DNA from: Burkholderiales bacterium
Lineage (GTDB): Bacteria; Pseudomonadota; Gammaproteobacteria; Burkholderiales; Casimicrobiaceae
Assembly: GCA_020851235.1 (NCBI GenBank)
Contig: JADZDD010000005.1
Location: 1-64,000 of the forward strand
DNA: 64,000 nt
Direction: 5' to 3'
This document shows, piece after piece, positions 54,338 to 63,859 of this stretch (position 1 is the first letter of the stretch; each line of letters starts with the position of its first letter). Made by a program: the position numbers and the translations under genes. A model generated the notes under the pieces. It worked only from the letters and a program-made list of their open reading frames with translations, was not told where the DNA came from and searched no databases.

Positions 54338-55418
54338 CGCCGATCTCCCGCTGCCAGCGCCCGAGCAATCGCTTGCGCTCGTCGGGCTGGCCGAACTTCA
54401 TGGGATCGACGTCGAGCATCGGCGCCGTGGCGAAGCGGGCGGCCTCGGGGCGGACCGTCGCGCTCGCATTGGCGGGAAGGATGAGGTTCTTCGTCTGGTT
54501 GGCGAGCTCCTGCGCGGCGCGCGTGAGCGCCCAGTCGTAGAACGTCCGCGCCTCGGTCGGGTGCGGTGCGCCGGCAACGATCGCCATGCCGCCCAAAGCG
54601 GCACCCGTACCCTCGCACGGAATCGTGATGTCGACGGGGAAGCCGGCGAGCTGCTGCGTCACGAACTCGTGCACGAACGACACGCCCACCCCAACCTCGC
54701 CGCGCGCCACCGAGGGCCCTTGCGCGGTCCCCGACTGCGTGTAGCGCACGACGTTGGGCGCGAGCTTCGCAAGGTACGCAAAGGCACCGTCCTCGCCGTA
54801 GAGTGTCACGAGCGTGGCGAGGATCGTGTAGCCCGTCCCGCTCGTCACCGGATTGGACATCTCGATCTCCTTGCGATACGCGGCCCCCGTCAGATCGGAC
54901 CAGCACCGCGGTGCCGTGAGCTTGCGGCGAGCGAGCACTTCGCGATTGGTGCCGAAGCCGATGATGATCTTGTAGATCGCCGCGACCTTGAAGCCGCTGC
55001 GCTCGGTGATCGATTGCGCCCAGGGTGCGAGCTCACCGAGCTTCGGCGAGCGGTACTCGGTGAGCAGGCCCTCGCCGGCGGCTTGCAGCAACGGATCGAT
55101 CGTGCCGCCGTACCAGACGTCGGCGCGCGGCTTGTCGCGCTCGGCGCGCAGCTGCGCGTAGTACTCGCCCGTGGCCTTGCGCACGATCGAGGTCCGGATC
55201 CCCGTCTCGCGCTCGAAGGTCTTGCCGGCAAGCTCGCAGGCGTCGGCGTCGTGGCTGCAGTAGACGACGACGGAGCGAGCCTGCGCGAATGTCGACTGCG
55301 GCACCCCTGCGAGGAGGGCAACGACACCCAGAGCAAGCCCCAACCGCGCCGACCACGGACGGCGAAGGCACGGCGGTGCCGCGGTGGCGCGGCGGGCGAT
55401 CGACCAAGGCAAGCGCAT
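54324..55418 (-). CDS. Periplasmic ABC-transporter binding protein (FbpA/AfuA/phosphonate type)
   Basis: This is 364 residues from the ATG at 55418, chosen for AAGGA 6 nt upstream; a GTG lies one codon earlier. A Sec signal (LGLALGVVALLAGVPQSTFAQ) precedes VVVYCSHDADACELAGKTFERETGI, RADVWYGGTIDPLLQAA and SNPVTSGTGYTILATL. These match the extracellular solute-binding family 1 members for Fe3+ or 2-aminoethylphosphonate. No permease or ATPase gene is close. It lies inside the ribBX-ribH-nusB-thiL housekeeping run, 10 nt after nusB. The ligand is unresolved. Confidence 0.85.
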   Translation of the reverse strand: MRLPWSIARRATAAPPCLRRPWSARLGLALGVVALLAGVPQSTFAQARSVVVYCSHDADACELAGKTFERETGIRTSIVRKATGEYYAQLRAERDKPRADVWYGGTIDPLLQAAGEGLLTEYRSPKLGELAPWAQSITERSGFKVAAIYKIIIGFGTNREVLARRKLTAPRCWSDLTGAAYRKEIEMSNPVTSGTGYTILATLVTLYGEDGAFAYLAKLAPNVVRYTQSGTAQGPSVARGEVGVGVSFVHEFVTQQLAGFPVDITIPCEGTGAALGGMAIVAGAPHPTEARTFYDWALTRAAQELANQTKNLILPANASATVRPEAARFATAPMLDVDPMKFGQPDERKRLLGRWQREIGDAAR

Positions 55419-55428
55419 CACGAATCCT

Positions 55429-55884
55429 TCACCGCGCGAGTGCGGCGACCTCGGCCGTCCGCGCTTCCTGCGCGACCTTGTCGAGCACGCCGTTGACGAA
55501 GCGATGCCCGTCGGTCGCGCCGAACGTCTTGGCGAGTTCGATCGCCTCGTCGATCACCGCCTTGTACGGAATATCGGGGCGGTTCACGAGCTCCCAGGTC
55601 CCGATGATGAGGATCGCTCGCTCGATCGGCGACAGGTCGGTGGCCTTGCGCGTGAGATGCGGCGCGACGCGAGCCAGGAGCGCCGCATCCTCGGCGATGA
55701 CACCTCGCCACAGCGCCTCGAAGTACTCCCGGTCGGCCTGCGCATAGCCCGACCCGGCGGCAAGATCCCCGTGCACGGCGCTTGCCGCATTGCCGGCCAC
55801 CTGTCGCTCGTAGAGCCCTTGCAGCACGAGCTCGCGTGCCGCCCGGCGTGGGCTCACCGCCGCGTCGCGGCTAGTCGTCGCCAT
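55429..55884 (-). CDS. nusB: Transcription antitermination factor NusB
   Basis: This is 151 residues with the all-helical NusB pattern: RRAARELVLQGLYERQV, LSPIERAILIIGTWEL, YKAVIDEAIELAKTFGATDGHRFVNGVLDKVA. It binds boxA RNA with S10 in rRNA antitermination. The ATG at 55884 overlaps the ribH end by 14 nt, the conserved ribH-nusB linkage. Confidence 0.96.
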   Translation of the reverse strand: MATTSRDAAVSPRRAARELVLQGLYERQVAGNAASAVHGDLAAGSGYAQADREYFEALWRGVIAEDAALLARVAPHLTRKATDLSPIERAILIIGTWELVNRPDIPYKAVIDEAIELAKTFGATDGHRFVNGVLDKVAQEARTAEVAALAR

Positions 55885-56338
55885 CGATCGCCCGCAGGAG
55901 GTTCGCCATCTCGAGCGCCGCCTGCGTCGCTTCGAAACCCTTCTGATCCATGCGCGCGGTCGCCTGCGCGTCGGTGTCGCAGGTGAGGATCCCGTTGCCC
56001 ACCGGGATGCCAAATTCGAGCGCGACGCTCGACACCCCTGCCGCCGACTCGTTGCTCACGATCTCGAAATGGTACGTGTCGCCGCGAATCACCGCGCCCA
56101 ACGCCACCAGCGCATCGTAGTCTCCGGTCTGGGCAAGCCGCTGCAAGGCGAGCGGCGTCTCGAGCGCGCCGGGAACGCTCACCAGCGTGACGTCGTCGTC
56201 GGCCACGCGCGCCTCGCGCAACGCGCGCAACGCGCCGGCGAGGAGGCCGGCGCCGATCTCGGCATTGAAGCGCGACTGCACGATGCCCACGCGCAGGCCA
56301 TCGCCGGAGACGTCGGGATCGATGCGCTTCACGTTCAT
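55871..56338 (-). CDS. ribH: 6,7-dimethyl-8-ribityllumazine synthase
   Basis: This is 155 residues. GIVQSRFNAEIGAGLLAGA, VSVPGALETPLALQRL, ALGAVIRGDTYHFEIV and GILTCDTDAQA are lumazine synthase motifs. It condenses ribitylaminouracil with the 3,4-dihydroxybutanone phosphate made by RibB, the product of the neighbouring gene. It is 10 nt after ribBX. Confidence 0.97.
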   Translation of the reverse strand: MNVKRIDPDVSGDGLRVGIVQSRFNAEIGAGLLAGALRALREARVADDDVTLVSVPGALETPLALQRLAQTGDYDALVALGAVIRGDTYHFEIVSNESAAGVSSVALEFGIPVGNGILTCDTDAQATARMDQKGFEATQAALEMANLLRAIDGDD

Positions 56339-56348
56339 CGCGAGCGCC

Positions 56349-57455
56349 TCACGACCCGGTCTTGGCCGCGATCTCGCTCTCGTAGCCCGTGACCTCGAGG
56401 CCGAAGCCCGCCATGCTCGGCATCTTGCGCGGCCGCGCGAGCAGGCGCATGCGGCCGACGTTGAGATCGCGCAGGATCTGCGCGCCGATGCCGTAGTTGC
56501 GCAGGTCGACCTTCGACGGCGGAGGTGGCGCTTCGGAGATCGCGCGTTCACGCAGTTCCGCGGCGCTCTCCGGGCGATGCAGGAGCACCATCACCCCGCG
56601 CCCTGCTGCGGCGATCGCGGCCAGCGCGCCGGGAACGGTCCACGAGTGCGCCGCGCGTTCGGCGTCGAGCAGGTCCATCACCGACAGCGGCTCGTGCACG
56701 CGCACGAGCGTTTCCACGTCCGGTGCAATCGGCCCGCGCACGAGGGCCAGGTGCGTGGCGTCGCTCAGCTTGTCGCGGTACACCACGAGGCGAAACGCGC
56801 CGTGCGGCGTGTTGAGCGGCCGCTCGGCGATGCGCTCGACGAGGCGCTCGGTGCGGCTGCGGTAGTGGATGAGGTCGGCGATCGTGCCGATGAGCAGGTC
56901 GTGCTCCTGCGCGAAGCGCTCGAGATCCGGCAGCCGCGCCATCGCCCCGTCCTCGCGCATGACCTCGCAGATCACCGCGGCCGGCGTGAGCCCGGCGAGC
57001 CGCGCGAGATCGCAACCGGCCTCGGTGTGTCCCGCCCGCACGAGCACGCCGCCGGGCTGCGCCATGACCGGAAAGACGTGCCCCGGCGTGACGATGTCCT
57101 CCGGCTTCGCGTCCGGCGCCACCGCGGCGTGCACCGTCATGGCGCGGTCCGCAGCGGAGATCCCCGTGCTCACGCCGTGCGCCGCCTCGATCGAGACGGT
57201 GAACGCCGTGCCGTGGCCCGACCGATTGACCGCCGCCATCGGCGTCAGGCCCAGGTGGCGGCAACGGTCTTCCTCGAGCGTCAGGCACACGAGTCCGCGC
57301 GCGTGCCGCGCCATGAAATTGATCGCCTCGGGAGTGACGAGATCGGCGGCGATCACCACGTCGCCCTCGTTCTCGCGATCCTCCTCGTCGACGAGGACCG
57401 CCATGCGTCCGGCCTTGAGCGCGGCGACGATCTCGGGGATGGTGGCAAGCGCCAT
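56349..57455 (-). CDS. ribB: 3,4-dihydroxy-2-butanone-4-phosphate synthase with degenerate GCHII domain (RibBX)
   Basis: This is 368 residues. The N-terminal domain (1-200) is intact RibB: DEEDRENEGDVVIAAD, MARHARGLVCL, STGISAADRA, PGHVFPV and HTEAGCDLARLAG. The C-terminal part (205-360) is folded like GTP cyclohydrolase II, but the three zinc cysteines of the E-C-L-x(8)-C-D-C motif are absent; the aligned segment reads RVHEPLSVMDLLDAER. It therefore probably makes only the butanone phosphate. A true RibA should lie elsewhere. It starts the ribBX-ribH-nusB operon. Confidence 0.92.
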   Translation of the reverse strand: MALATIPEIVAALKAGRMAVLVDEEDRENEGDVVIAADLVTPEAINFMARHARGLVCLTLEEDRCRHLGLTPMAAVNRSGHGTAFTVSIEAAHGVSTGISAADRAMTVHAAVAPDAKPEDIVTPGHVFPVMAQPGGVLVRAGHTEAGCDLARLAGLTPAAVICEVMREDGAMARLPDLERFAQEHDLLIGTIADLIHYRSRTERLVERIAERPLNTPHGAFRLVVYRDKLSDATHLALVRGPIAPDVETLVRVHEPLSVMDLLDAERAAHSWTVPGALAAIAAAGRGVMVLLHRPESAAELRERAISEAPPPPSKVDLRNYGIGAQILRDLNVGRMRLLARPRKMPSMAGFGLEVTGYESEIAAKTGS

Positions 57456-57544
57456 GACGGGTGGGCTCCGAAGGTCGATGAACGAGGCTCGATTCTACCG
57501 CACGCACCCTTGGTCGCCCGGGACCGACGCCGGTCTGCGCGGGC

Positions 57545-58255
57545 TCAGGCGACGATGTCGAGCACGAGCGGCGTGAGGCCCTCGATGCGACCTTCGAGGC
57601 GATCACCGGCCTGCACGGCGGCCACGCCGGCCGGCGTCCCGGTGAAGACGAGATCGCCCGGCAAGAGTTCGTAGTAGCGGGTGAGGAAGGCGAGCGTGTG
57701 CGCGACATCCCAGACCATGTCGGACAGGTCACCGCGCTGCCGCGACACGCCGTTCACCTCGAGCGTGATCGCACCCTTGTGGAGGATCCCCGTCTCGCCG
57801 ACGCGATGGATCGGTGCGATCGGCGCCGCCTGCGCAAACGACTTGCCGATGTCCCAGGGCCGCTTCTTCTCGCGCATGTCGTTTTGCAGATCGCGGCGCG
57901 TGAGATCGAGGCCGACCGCGTAGCCGAAGATGCAATCGTTCGCACGTTCCGGCGTCAGATCGGCTGCGCTGCGCCCGATCGCGACGACGAGTTCGAGTTC
58001 GTGGTGCAGATTCGCCGTCGCCTTCGGGTAGCGAACGCGTCCGACGTCGGGTGGCACCACCGGCACGATCGTGTCGGCGGCCTTCGTGAAGAAGAACGGC
58101 GGCTCCCGGGCGGCGTCGCCACCCATCTCCTTCGCGTGCTCGGCGTAGTTGCGGCCGACACAGAAAATGTGGCGCACCGGAAAGCGCTCGGCCGTGCCGG
58201 CGATGGGGACGCTCGGCGGATCCCACAGGGGAATGGCGTACGTGGTGGCAGGCAT
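57545..58255 (-). CDS. Fumarylacetoacetate hydrolase-family protein
   Basis: This is 236 residues. HIFCVGRNYAEHAKEMG, PFFFTKAADT, LHHELELVVAIG, the Mg ligand E-x-E in this segment, YAVGLDLTRRDLQ and FTGTPAGVAAVQ fit the FAH superfamily, of the fumarylpyruvate hydrolase/acylpyruvase sort. It probably cleaves a C-C bond in an aromatic-degradation intermediate or acts as an oxaloacetate decarboxylase. It is adjacent to gcdH on the same strand, 47 nt apart. Confidence 0.87.
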   Translation of the reverse strand: MPATTYAIPLWDPPSVPIAGTAERFPVRHIFCVGRNYAEHAKEMGGDAAREPPFFFTKAADTIVPVVPPDVGRVRYPKATANLHHELELVVAIGRSAADLTPERANDCIFGYAVGLDLTRRDLQNDMREKKRPWDIGKSFAQAAPIAPIHRVGETGILHKGAITLEVNGVSRQRGDLSDMVWDVAHTLAFLTRYYELLPGDLVFTGTPAGVAAVQAGDRLEGRIEGLTPLVLDIVA

Positions 58256-58302
58256 GGGCTTACGTCTCCTTGCGATGGTCGAGGGTCACGCTGCACGACG
58301 CA

Positions 58303-59496
<1,194 letters not shown>

Positions 59497-59628
59497 GGCA
59501 GACTCCGACAGGCGCGACACGAGAAGCATTATGCCCGCCGCCCGCGGGGCCACCCGGTCGTGCGCCACGGGCCACATCGGCCGTCCGGTCGATGGCCGCC
59601 CACCCTGGCGACGGCCTAGCGTCGGGCC

Positions 59629-60228
59629 ATGCGTCCCGATGCCATCCCGATCCCGCCCGGCACGCCCGGCACGCCCGCGCGCTTGCGCCCGGGTGCCCGC
59701 TGCGCGCCGCGTGGGTTCACGTTCCTCGAACTCGTCGTTGCGCTCGTCCTCGGAGGAGTCCTCCTGGGTCTTGCGCTTCCCGGCTATCACACGGTGATCG
59801 CCGATCTCGAATTGCGCGACCGTGTGGCGGCGTTGACCCACGCGCTCGCCTTCGCCCGCAGCGAAGCGCTCAAGCGCGGCCGCCGCGTGGACCTGTGCCC
59901 GTCAGGGGACGGCGTCCGCTGCGCCGACGACGGCCGCTGGGAGCGCGGCTGGATTACCTTTGCCGACAGCGACGGCGATGGCGACCGCGGTGACGCCGAA
60001 ACGGTGCTCAAGGTCGAGCCTGCCGCCCCGCCCGCCGTCAGCGTGCGGGGCAACCGACCGGTCCACGACTACGTGTCGTACACGGGGTTCGGGCAGACGC
60101 GGATGGTCAACGGCGCACTCCAGATGGGCACGTTCACCGTTTGCCGGTCCGGCCGCAAGGCGGTCGAGGTCGTCCTTGCAAGCGGCGGCCGCGTGCGCGT
60201 CGCGCGAACCGCAGTCGGCTGCCCCTGA
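59629..60228 (+). CDS. fimT: FimT/GspH-like minor pilin (first copy)
   Basis: This is 199 residues. A Pro/Gly-rich leader of 28 residues ends RG, then [24 protein letters not shown], the type III prepilin signal with Glu+5, followed by a GspH-type beta domain with two cysteine pairs ([12 protein letters not shown] and TVCRSG...VGCP). It is processed by PilD and assembled by the type IV pilus machine. The leader is long for a FimT. A separate gap of 177 nt follows before pilE. Confidence 0.85.
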   Translation: MRPDAIPIPPGTPGTPARLRPGARCAPRGFTFLELVVALVLGGVLLGLALPGYHTVIADLELRDRVAALTHALAFARSEALKRGRRVDLCPSGDGVRCADDGRWERGWITFADSDGDGDRGDAETVLKVEPAAPPAVSVRGNRPVHDYVSYTGFGQTRMVNGALQMGTFTVCRSGRKAVEVVLASGGRVRVARTAVGCP

Positions 60229-60347
60229 CGGGCCACGCCGCGTGCGGCGGGTCCCGGGTGGGGCCCTTTGCGGCCGCGCCACGGGTCGCGGTCGGACCCG
60301 ACGGCCGCCCCGCCGTCCGTTCCCCGCGGCAAGCCACTGGTCAGCGC

Positions 60348-60379
60348 TTGACACAACGTCGCCCTGGGGCGACTACTAT
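60348..60379 (+). promoter_or_regulatory. Candidate promoter before pilE
   Basis: A perfect -35 TTGACA (60348-60353) is followed after 20 nt by TACTAT (60374-60379). The spacing is longer than the usual 17. A good ribosome-binding site, AAGGGAG, lies just before the pilE ATG, so a separate promoter for pilE onward is plausible. Confidence 0.3.
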
Positions 60380-60405
60380 TCGCATCGACCCAAGGGAGTC
60401 CCCGT

Positions 60406-60855
60406 ATGTATTCCGCCCCTCGCCGCCCCGGCGGCTTCACGCTGATCGAGGTGATGATCACCGTCGCAATCGTGGGCGTGCTCGCCGCGATTGCGCTGCC
60501 GTCATACTTCGAATACATCCAGCGCAGCAAGATCATCGACGCGACGACGAAGCTCGGCGACTACCGGGCGCAGATGGAGAAGTTCTTCCTCGACAATCGC
60601 ACCTACGACAACGGCGGTGGCGCGTGCGGGATCACGCCACCCACGCCCGCCGGTGGGGACGCGTTCGAAATCAGCTGCGCCTTCGGCTCGGCGACGACGT
60701 ATACCGCAACGGCCACCGGTCGTCCGGCGGCCGGCATGTCGGCGGACTTCAAGTACCACATCACGCAGGCCGGGGTGAAGTCATCGGCGGGGCCCACCGG
60801 ATGGACGTCAGCAACCGGATGCTGGGCCGTGCGCAAGGATGGGAGCTGCCAGTGA
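60406..60855 (+). CDS. pilE: Type IV pilin-like protein PilE
   Basis: This is 149 residues. The short basic leader MYSAPRRPGG is cut before FTLIEVMITVAIVGVLAAIALPSY, the classical type IVa pilin helix with Glu+5. QRSKIIDATTKLGDYRAQMEKFFLDNRTY follows, and a C-terminal disulfide pair (GACGI and ATGCW). It has the PilE minor-pilin character found beside pilVWX/pilY1. Its stop shares one base with the next start. Confidence 0.9.
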   Translation: MYSAPRRPGGFTLIEVMITVAIVGVLAAIALPSYFEYIQRSKIIDATTKLGDYRAQMEKFFLDNRTYDNGGGACGITPPTPAGGDAFEISCAFGSATTYTATATGRPAAGMSADFKYHITQAGVKSSAGPTGWTSATGCWAVRKDGSCQ

Positions 60856-61403
60856 TGCGGCGCGCACGCTCCGTCGTGCCCCGTGGCTTCACACTGATCG
60901 AGCTCATGGTCGGGCTCGCGATCGCCATCCTGCTGCTCCTTCTGGCCGCACCCGGCTATGGCCGCTGGATCGCCGACTCGCAGATCGCCGCCGCCGCGTC
61001 GGCGATGGCGGACGGAATCCGCTTCGCGCAAGCCGAGGCGATCAAGCGCAACACCGGGGTGGAGTTCACCGTCGGGACCGATGAATGGCATGTCAATGTC
61101 GTCGGCTCGGCCACCAAGCTGCGTGAGGGCACGTTTGCCGAGGGTGCAAAGTTCGCCGTGATGCAGCCGACGCCATCTTCGAGCACCACGGTCACGTTCA
61201 ACGCCTTCGGAATGATCGAGGCGGCCAACGCAAACGCGCCGACCGTCCCGTTGACCGACGTCGACATCACGATGAGTTCGGCGTCCAAGCCCACCGGACT
61301 GCGCGTGCTGATCGCCAACGGTGCCGGCGGCAGCGGTGTGCGCGTCTGCGATCCGGACCCCAACCTCTCCTGGCCTGCCGACGGCAAGGCGTGCCCGACA
61401 TGA
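60855..61403 (+). CDS. fimT: FimT/GspH-like minor pilin (second copy)
   Basis: This is 182 residues from the ATG at 60855; a GTG lies one codon earlier. The leader MRRARSVVPRG precedes FTLIELMVGLAIAILLLLLAAPGYGRW, the prepilin helix with Glu+5, and a GspH-type beta domain with VDITMSSASKP and a late cysteine pair. It differs from the first copy. Minor pilins prime pilus assembly; FimT-type proteins can also bind DNA in competence. The stop overlaps pilV by 4 nt. Confidence 0.88.
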   Translation: MRRARSVVPRGFTLIELMVGLAIAILLLLLAAPGYGRWIADSQIAAAASAMADGIRFAQAEAIKRNTGVEFTVGTDEWHVNVVGSATKLREGTFAEGAKFAVMQPTPSSSTTVTFNAFGMIEAANANAPTVPLTDVDITMSSASKPTGLRVLIANGAGGSGVRVCDPDPNLSWPADGKACPT

Positions 61404-61870
61404 AACGCGACATCGCCATGGCCCGACGCGAAACGGGCTCGTTCATGCTCGAGGCGCTCATCGCGATCCTGATCGTCGCGCTCGGGGTCCTGGGTTCGGT
61501 CGGGCTCCTCGCGCGCTCGCTCCAGGAGACGGGTGACGCGCGCAATCGCGCCGAAGCAGCCGCGCTCGCCAACGGCCTCATCAACGACATGTGGTTGAGC
61601 GATCGGCTCACGACGACGCTGCAGGCCGAGTACGACAGCAATCCGGGAACCGGCAACGGCTACCTCGATTTCAAGGCGCTCGTCGCATCGCGGCTTCCGA
61701 ATACGGCAGCGACACCCCCCGAGGTCGTCGTGCAAAGCGGGCCGATCGTTCCGGCCAACCCGGCGCTGCAGACGAACTCCACCGTCACGATCACGATCAC
61801 CTGGCAGCCTCCGGGCGACACGGTGCCGCACAAGTACGACGTCATGGCGTCGATCGGGGCCAATCAATGA
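61400..61870 (+). CDS. pilV: Type IV pilus modification protein PilV
   Basis: This is 156 residues from the ATG at 61400, overlapping the fimT stop. The leader ends RRETG, then SFMLEALIAILIVALGVLGSVGLLARSLQ, an atypical prepilin with Ser at +1 and Glu+5, as is common for PilV. The ATGA overlap with pilW at 61867 indicates translational coupling. Confidence 0.87.
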   Translation: MKRDIAMARRETGSFMLEALIAILIVALGVLGSVGLLARSLQETGDARNRAEAAALANGLINDMWLSDRLTTTLQAEYDSNPGTGNGYLDFKALVASRLPNTAATPPEVVVQSGPIVPANPALQTNSTVTITITWQPPGDTVPHKYDVMASIGANQ

Positions 61871-63210
61871 TTCGCGCTCGCTTCCCCGTCGCCCTCGCCG
61901 CTCGCCAGCGCGGCGTCGGGATCATGGAAACGATGATCGGCATCCTGATCGGGCTCATCGTCGTCGTGGTCGTCTACAACATGCTCGCCGTCGCCGAGAA
62001 CTACAAGCGCACGGCGATCGGCACGGCCGATGCGCAGATCACCGGCCTCATGAGCCAATTCATGGTGAGCCAGGACATCGCGAGCGGGGGCAACGGCATC
62101 GCAAGCGGTTACAACGACCTCATCACGTGCAACCTCGACGAAGCGGGCGGCGCGCCGACCAAGGAAACGTCACTCAAGCCGATCCCGCTGCTCATCACGG
62201 CCGGGACCGGCGACAACCCGGATTCGTTCATCGCGCGTCACGGCGGCTCGCCACACGTCATCTGGCCGGTGCCCTTCCGCCCCGTCGACGCGGTCACCGA
62301 TACCGTGGTCGCCGGCGCCGACATCCAGGTGCAGTCGCCGAACGGTTTTCTCACGCCGGCCAAAGCGTCGCTCCCGACGTCGACCAACCCGTACTGGGCG
62401 GTCGCGGTCGCCAACGACGGCAGCAACAAATGCGGCCTCATCGGCATCGGCGCGGCGGCCCCCGCCACGACGCCGCTCATGGACGATTCGGGAGAAGTCA
62501 AGCTCACGCAGGTGGCGCCCAAGACGACGATCGCGTACAAGGGCGTCCCGCAGAACGCGGCGGGTACGGGCGCCATGTTGCTCATCCTCGGGCCACAGAA
62601 CGGCCCCGGTGCGGCCACGCGCGTGCGCTACGACCTCAACAACGGGCAACTGCGCTCGACCAACTGCATGTTTGCCGACGGTTGCTCCAACGCCGGCGCC
62701 GTACCGGTTCCGATCGCGCAGAACATCGTCTGGATGAAGGCGCAGTACGGGATCGACACCAACGCGGTCCTGCCCAACGGCACCCTGCCCGGGCGCTTCG
62801 AGTGCTGGGCGCGGCCCACGAACGACGGCGATTGCGCGATCGCGGGCAGCGGCGGGTGGGCGCCGGACGAGATCCTCAAGGCGGGACAAGGAGGTGTGCC
62901 GGCGAATCTTCTGAACCGCATCGTCGCGGTGCGCATCGCCTTCGTCGTGCGCGCCGACGAACCCGATTTCCGTGACCCCGCGCTCTACCGGACGACGGCG
63001 ACGACGATCGACGGCGTGACCGGGACCCGCGCCGATCAGTACATCTTCAACTGCCCCGCGAACACCGACGCCGATTGCCCGAATCGCCTCCAGATCCCGG
63101 CCGGCGCGACCGGATCGGGCAAGGTCATGGAAGACGGCTGGCGTTACCGCGTCTACGAGATGGTCGTCCCACTGCGCAATGCGCTTTTCGCCGGAACCAC
63201 CCCGTCATGA
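61867..63210 (+). CDS. pilW: Type IV pilus assembly protein PilW
   Basis: This is 447 residues. The N-terminus AARQRGVGIMETMIGILIGLIVVVVVYNML is a divergent prepilin signal (G|V cleavage region, Glu in METM). The C-terminal PilW domain includes DLITCNLDEAGG, CMFADGCSNAG and YRVYEMVVPLRN. Larger minor pilin of the priming complex with PilX and PilY1. It overlaps pilX by 4 nt. Confidence 0.87.
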   Translation: MIRARFPVALAARQRGVGIMETMIGILIGLIVVVVVYNMLAVAENYKRTAIGTADAQITGLMSQFMVSQDIASGGNGIASGYNDLITCNLDEAGGAPTKETSLKPIPLLITAGTGDNPDSFIARHGGSPHVIWPVPFRPVDAVTDTVVAGADIQVQSPNGFLTPAKASLPTSTNPYWAVAVANDGSNKCGLIGIGAAAPATTPLMDDSGEVKLTQVAPKTTIAYKGVPQNAAGTGAMLLILGPQNGPGAATRVRYDLNNGQLRSTNCMFADGCSNAGAVPVPIAQNIVWMKAQYGIDTNAVLPNGTLPGRFECWARPTNDGDCAIAGSGGWAPDEILKAGQGGVPANLLNRIVAVRIAFVVRADEPDFRDPALYRTTATTIDGVTGTRADQYIFNCPANTDADCPNRLQIPAGATGSGKVMEDGWRYRVYEMVVPLRNALFAGTTPS

Positions 63211-63827
63211 AATCGCTCGCTGCCCGCACCCTCGCACCGCGGCGCCAACAGGGCGTCGTGCTCTTCGTCGCGCTCATCGCCATGGTGATCCTGATGCTCG
63301 CCGGGCTCACGCTGATGCGCTCGATCGATACGAGTTCGGGGGTCGCCGGCAACATGGCGTTTCGCACCTCGTCGCAGGCGCCGGTCAACTACGCCATCGA
63401 GCAATCGGTCGACACGATCTACAAGTCCAAGACGCTCGCCACGCAAAATGCGAGCGAGCCCGCGAAGAACTACTTCGCATTCATCCAGGCCAACGAATCG
63501 AAGACCGGCGTTCCTCAGGTGCTCAGAGGCGACTATTCCAGCATGAAGTCCGCGTATGCCGGTGCAGGGCTTCCGGCGGCGTATTCGGATAGCGTCAGCG
63601 GTGTCGAAGTCCGCTGGGTCATCGAACGGGTCTGCAACATGGCCGCCGTGACGCCGGGCGAGATCATCGGCCACTGCGACATCCTGCCGCCCAAGGTGCC
63701 GAGCGCCGGCACCGACAACAAGTACAAGCCGATTCCGTTGCCGCCGATCCCGCTCTTCCGCGTCACCGTGCGCGCGGACATCCCGAATACCAATGCCGTG
63801 ACGTACGCGCAGACGTTCCTGCGCTGA
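63207..63827 (+). CDS. pilX: Type IV pilus minor pilin PilX
   Basis: This is 206 residues. The leader RRQQG is cleaved before VVLFVALIAMVILMLAGLTLMRSIDTSSGVAGNMAF, the hallmark PilX N-terminus with SIDTSSGVAGNMAF. The globular domain contains a cysteine pair (RVCNMAA and GHCDILPP). It forms the minor-pilin priming complex with PilVW and recruits PilY1. Confidence 0.9.
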   Translation: MKSLAARTLAPRRQQGVVLFVALIAMVILMLAGLTLMRSIDTSSGVAGNMAFRTSSQAPVNYAIEQSVDTIYKSKTLATQNASEPAKNYFAFIQANESKTGVPQVLRGDYSSMKSAYAGAGLPAAYSDSVSGVEVRWVIERVCNMAAVTPGEIIGHCDILPPKVPSAGTDNKYKPIPLPPIPLFRVTVRADIPNTNAVTYAQTFLR

Positions 63828-63859
63828 TCACGCGACGAGCGCTTCCAGGGAGCCTCCAG

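Noticed and set aside
57456-57544. FMN riboswitch before ribBX
   Set aside because: Only 89 nt separate ribBX from the upstream gene. I could not find the conserved RFN core, and the space is too short for the full fold.
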